This document shows, in pieces, positions 63,746 to 64,000 of a stretch of 64,000 bases of DNA. The DNA is from Lactococcus taiwanensis (lineage in GTDB: Bacteria; Bacillota; Bacilli; Lactobacillales; Streptococcaceae). Below the pieces are notes generated by a model that saw only the letters and a program-made list of their open reading frames with translations, did no database searches and was not told where the DNA came from. Every line of letters begins with the position of its first letter. The stretch's first letter is position 1. The position numbers and the translations under genes are program-made. The stretch is from NCBI RefSeq assembly GCF_014905395.1, contig NZ_BNDT01000004.1:124001-188000 (forward strand). The letters run 5' to 3'.

Positions 63746-64000
63746 ATAATATATCTTGATAATGCTGCAACCACACCACTTCTTCCGGAAGTTGTGACCT
63801 CAATGAGTGACAGCTTAACTTTAACTTTTGGAAATCCATCAAGCATCCACGGACTGGGACGTCAAGCAAGCCACGTTGTACGTCAAGTTCGGGAAACAGT
63901 CGCACGGGCTTTGGCTGTCAATAGCCGCAATATTCTTTTTACTTCTGGTGCCAGTGAGGCCAACAACCAAGCGTTGATTGGCTACGCTCTAGCCAATAAA
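63746..64000 (+). CDS. nifS: Cysteine desulfurase NifS/IscS, partial, apparent ATA start
   Basis: Runs off the window. IYLDNAATTPLLPEV and GNPSSIHGLGRQASH are signature blocks of the NifS PLP enzymes that supply sulfur for Fe-S clusters and tRNA thiolation; TSGASEANNQALIG follows. The usual family start is MIYLDNAATTP; here the first codon is ATA at 63746-63748. The frame upstream is open to a TGA at 63692-63694 but contains no ATG, GTG or TTG. AGAGAG lies about nine bases before. Same strand as prs. Confidence 0.88.
   Translation, partial: MIYLDNAATTPLLPEVVTSMSDSLTLTFGNPSSIHGLGRQASHVVRQVRETVARALAVNSRNILFTSGASEANNQALIGYALANK

Overview
This 64 kb window is a low-GC Gram-positive chromosome segment. 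Gene content and protein sequence point to a Lactococcus outside the classic L. lactis group, most like the L. garvieae/petauri lineage. This is judged from recognisable families and lactococcal/streptococcal gene neighbourhoods (infC-rpmI-rplT, pnp-cysE-cysS-mrnC, dinG-tseB-aspB, ppaC-DUF1803, prs-nifS), not from a database search. It looks like core chromosome: I see no insertion sequence, prophage, CRISPR array, rRNA or tRNA gene. Most genes lie on the minus strand.

Layout: 1-5.3 kb holds rpoB (its last codons lie outside the window), a CodY-like protein that has no DNA-binding domain, and a divergent Cro/CI-type regulator. 5.3-14.1 kb carries pepO, a MurJ/YtgP-type flippase, murE, a small helix-turn-helix protein, adhA and recQ. 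14.1-19.4 kb is a beta-glucoside module (GH1 phospho-glucosidase, PTS EIIC, RpiR regulator with two operator palindromes) followed by a YjeM-type amino acid transporter. 19.7-28.1 kb has pepT, DUF1803, ppaC, pflA, a CNNM/CBS membrane protein, an AI-2E family permease, a GNAT acetyltransferase and a YagU-like protein. 28.2-32.9 kb has a small putative zinc-binding protein, a UDG-superfamily protein, uvrA and a GIY-YIG protein. 32.9-36.3 kb holds two paralogous amino acid permeases, each behind its own leader-peptide attenuator. 36.3-45.2 kb has an oxidoreductase, thiN, asnS, aspB, tseB, dinG and a UspA protein. 45.2-50.8 kb has a tyrosine phosphatase, the infC-rpmI-rplT operon, a NADH-oxidase-like flavoprotein and small hypothetical genes. 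50.8-64 kb has a HAD phosphatase, mnmG, mrnC, cysS, cysE, an SseB-like protein, pnp, a repeat lipoprotein, prs and the start of nifS.

Two signals stand out. (1) The two permease genes are each preceded by a promoter, a ribosome-binding site and a 14-15 codon leader peptide rich in aromatic codons (MNTPTITVYYYYRHG and MNTKPFTVFYFWRR). A conserved hairpin, a mutually exclusive anti-terminator and a Rho-independent terminator follow. This is a pair of duplicated, diverged attenuators that predicts control by aromatic amino acid (tRNA) supply. (2) A 16-bp palindromic core, CTGAC-N6-GTCAG, occurs 21 times exactly and 4 more times with one mismatch, where about 0.06 would be expected by chance. It lies between genes, often as the stem of a terminator, and also inside at least six reading frames.

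Other points worth attention are genes that seem to start at ATA (infC and nifS), a nearly leaderless recQ, a hairpin in the pnp leader, and a NADH-oxidase-like protein with Gln where the redox Cys42 should be.
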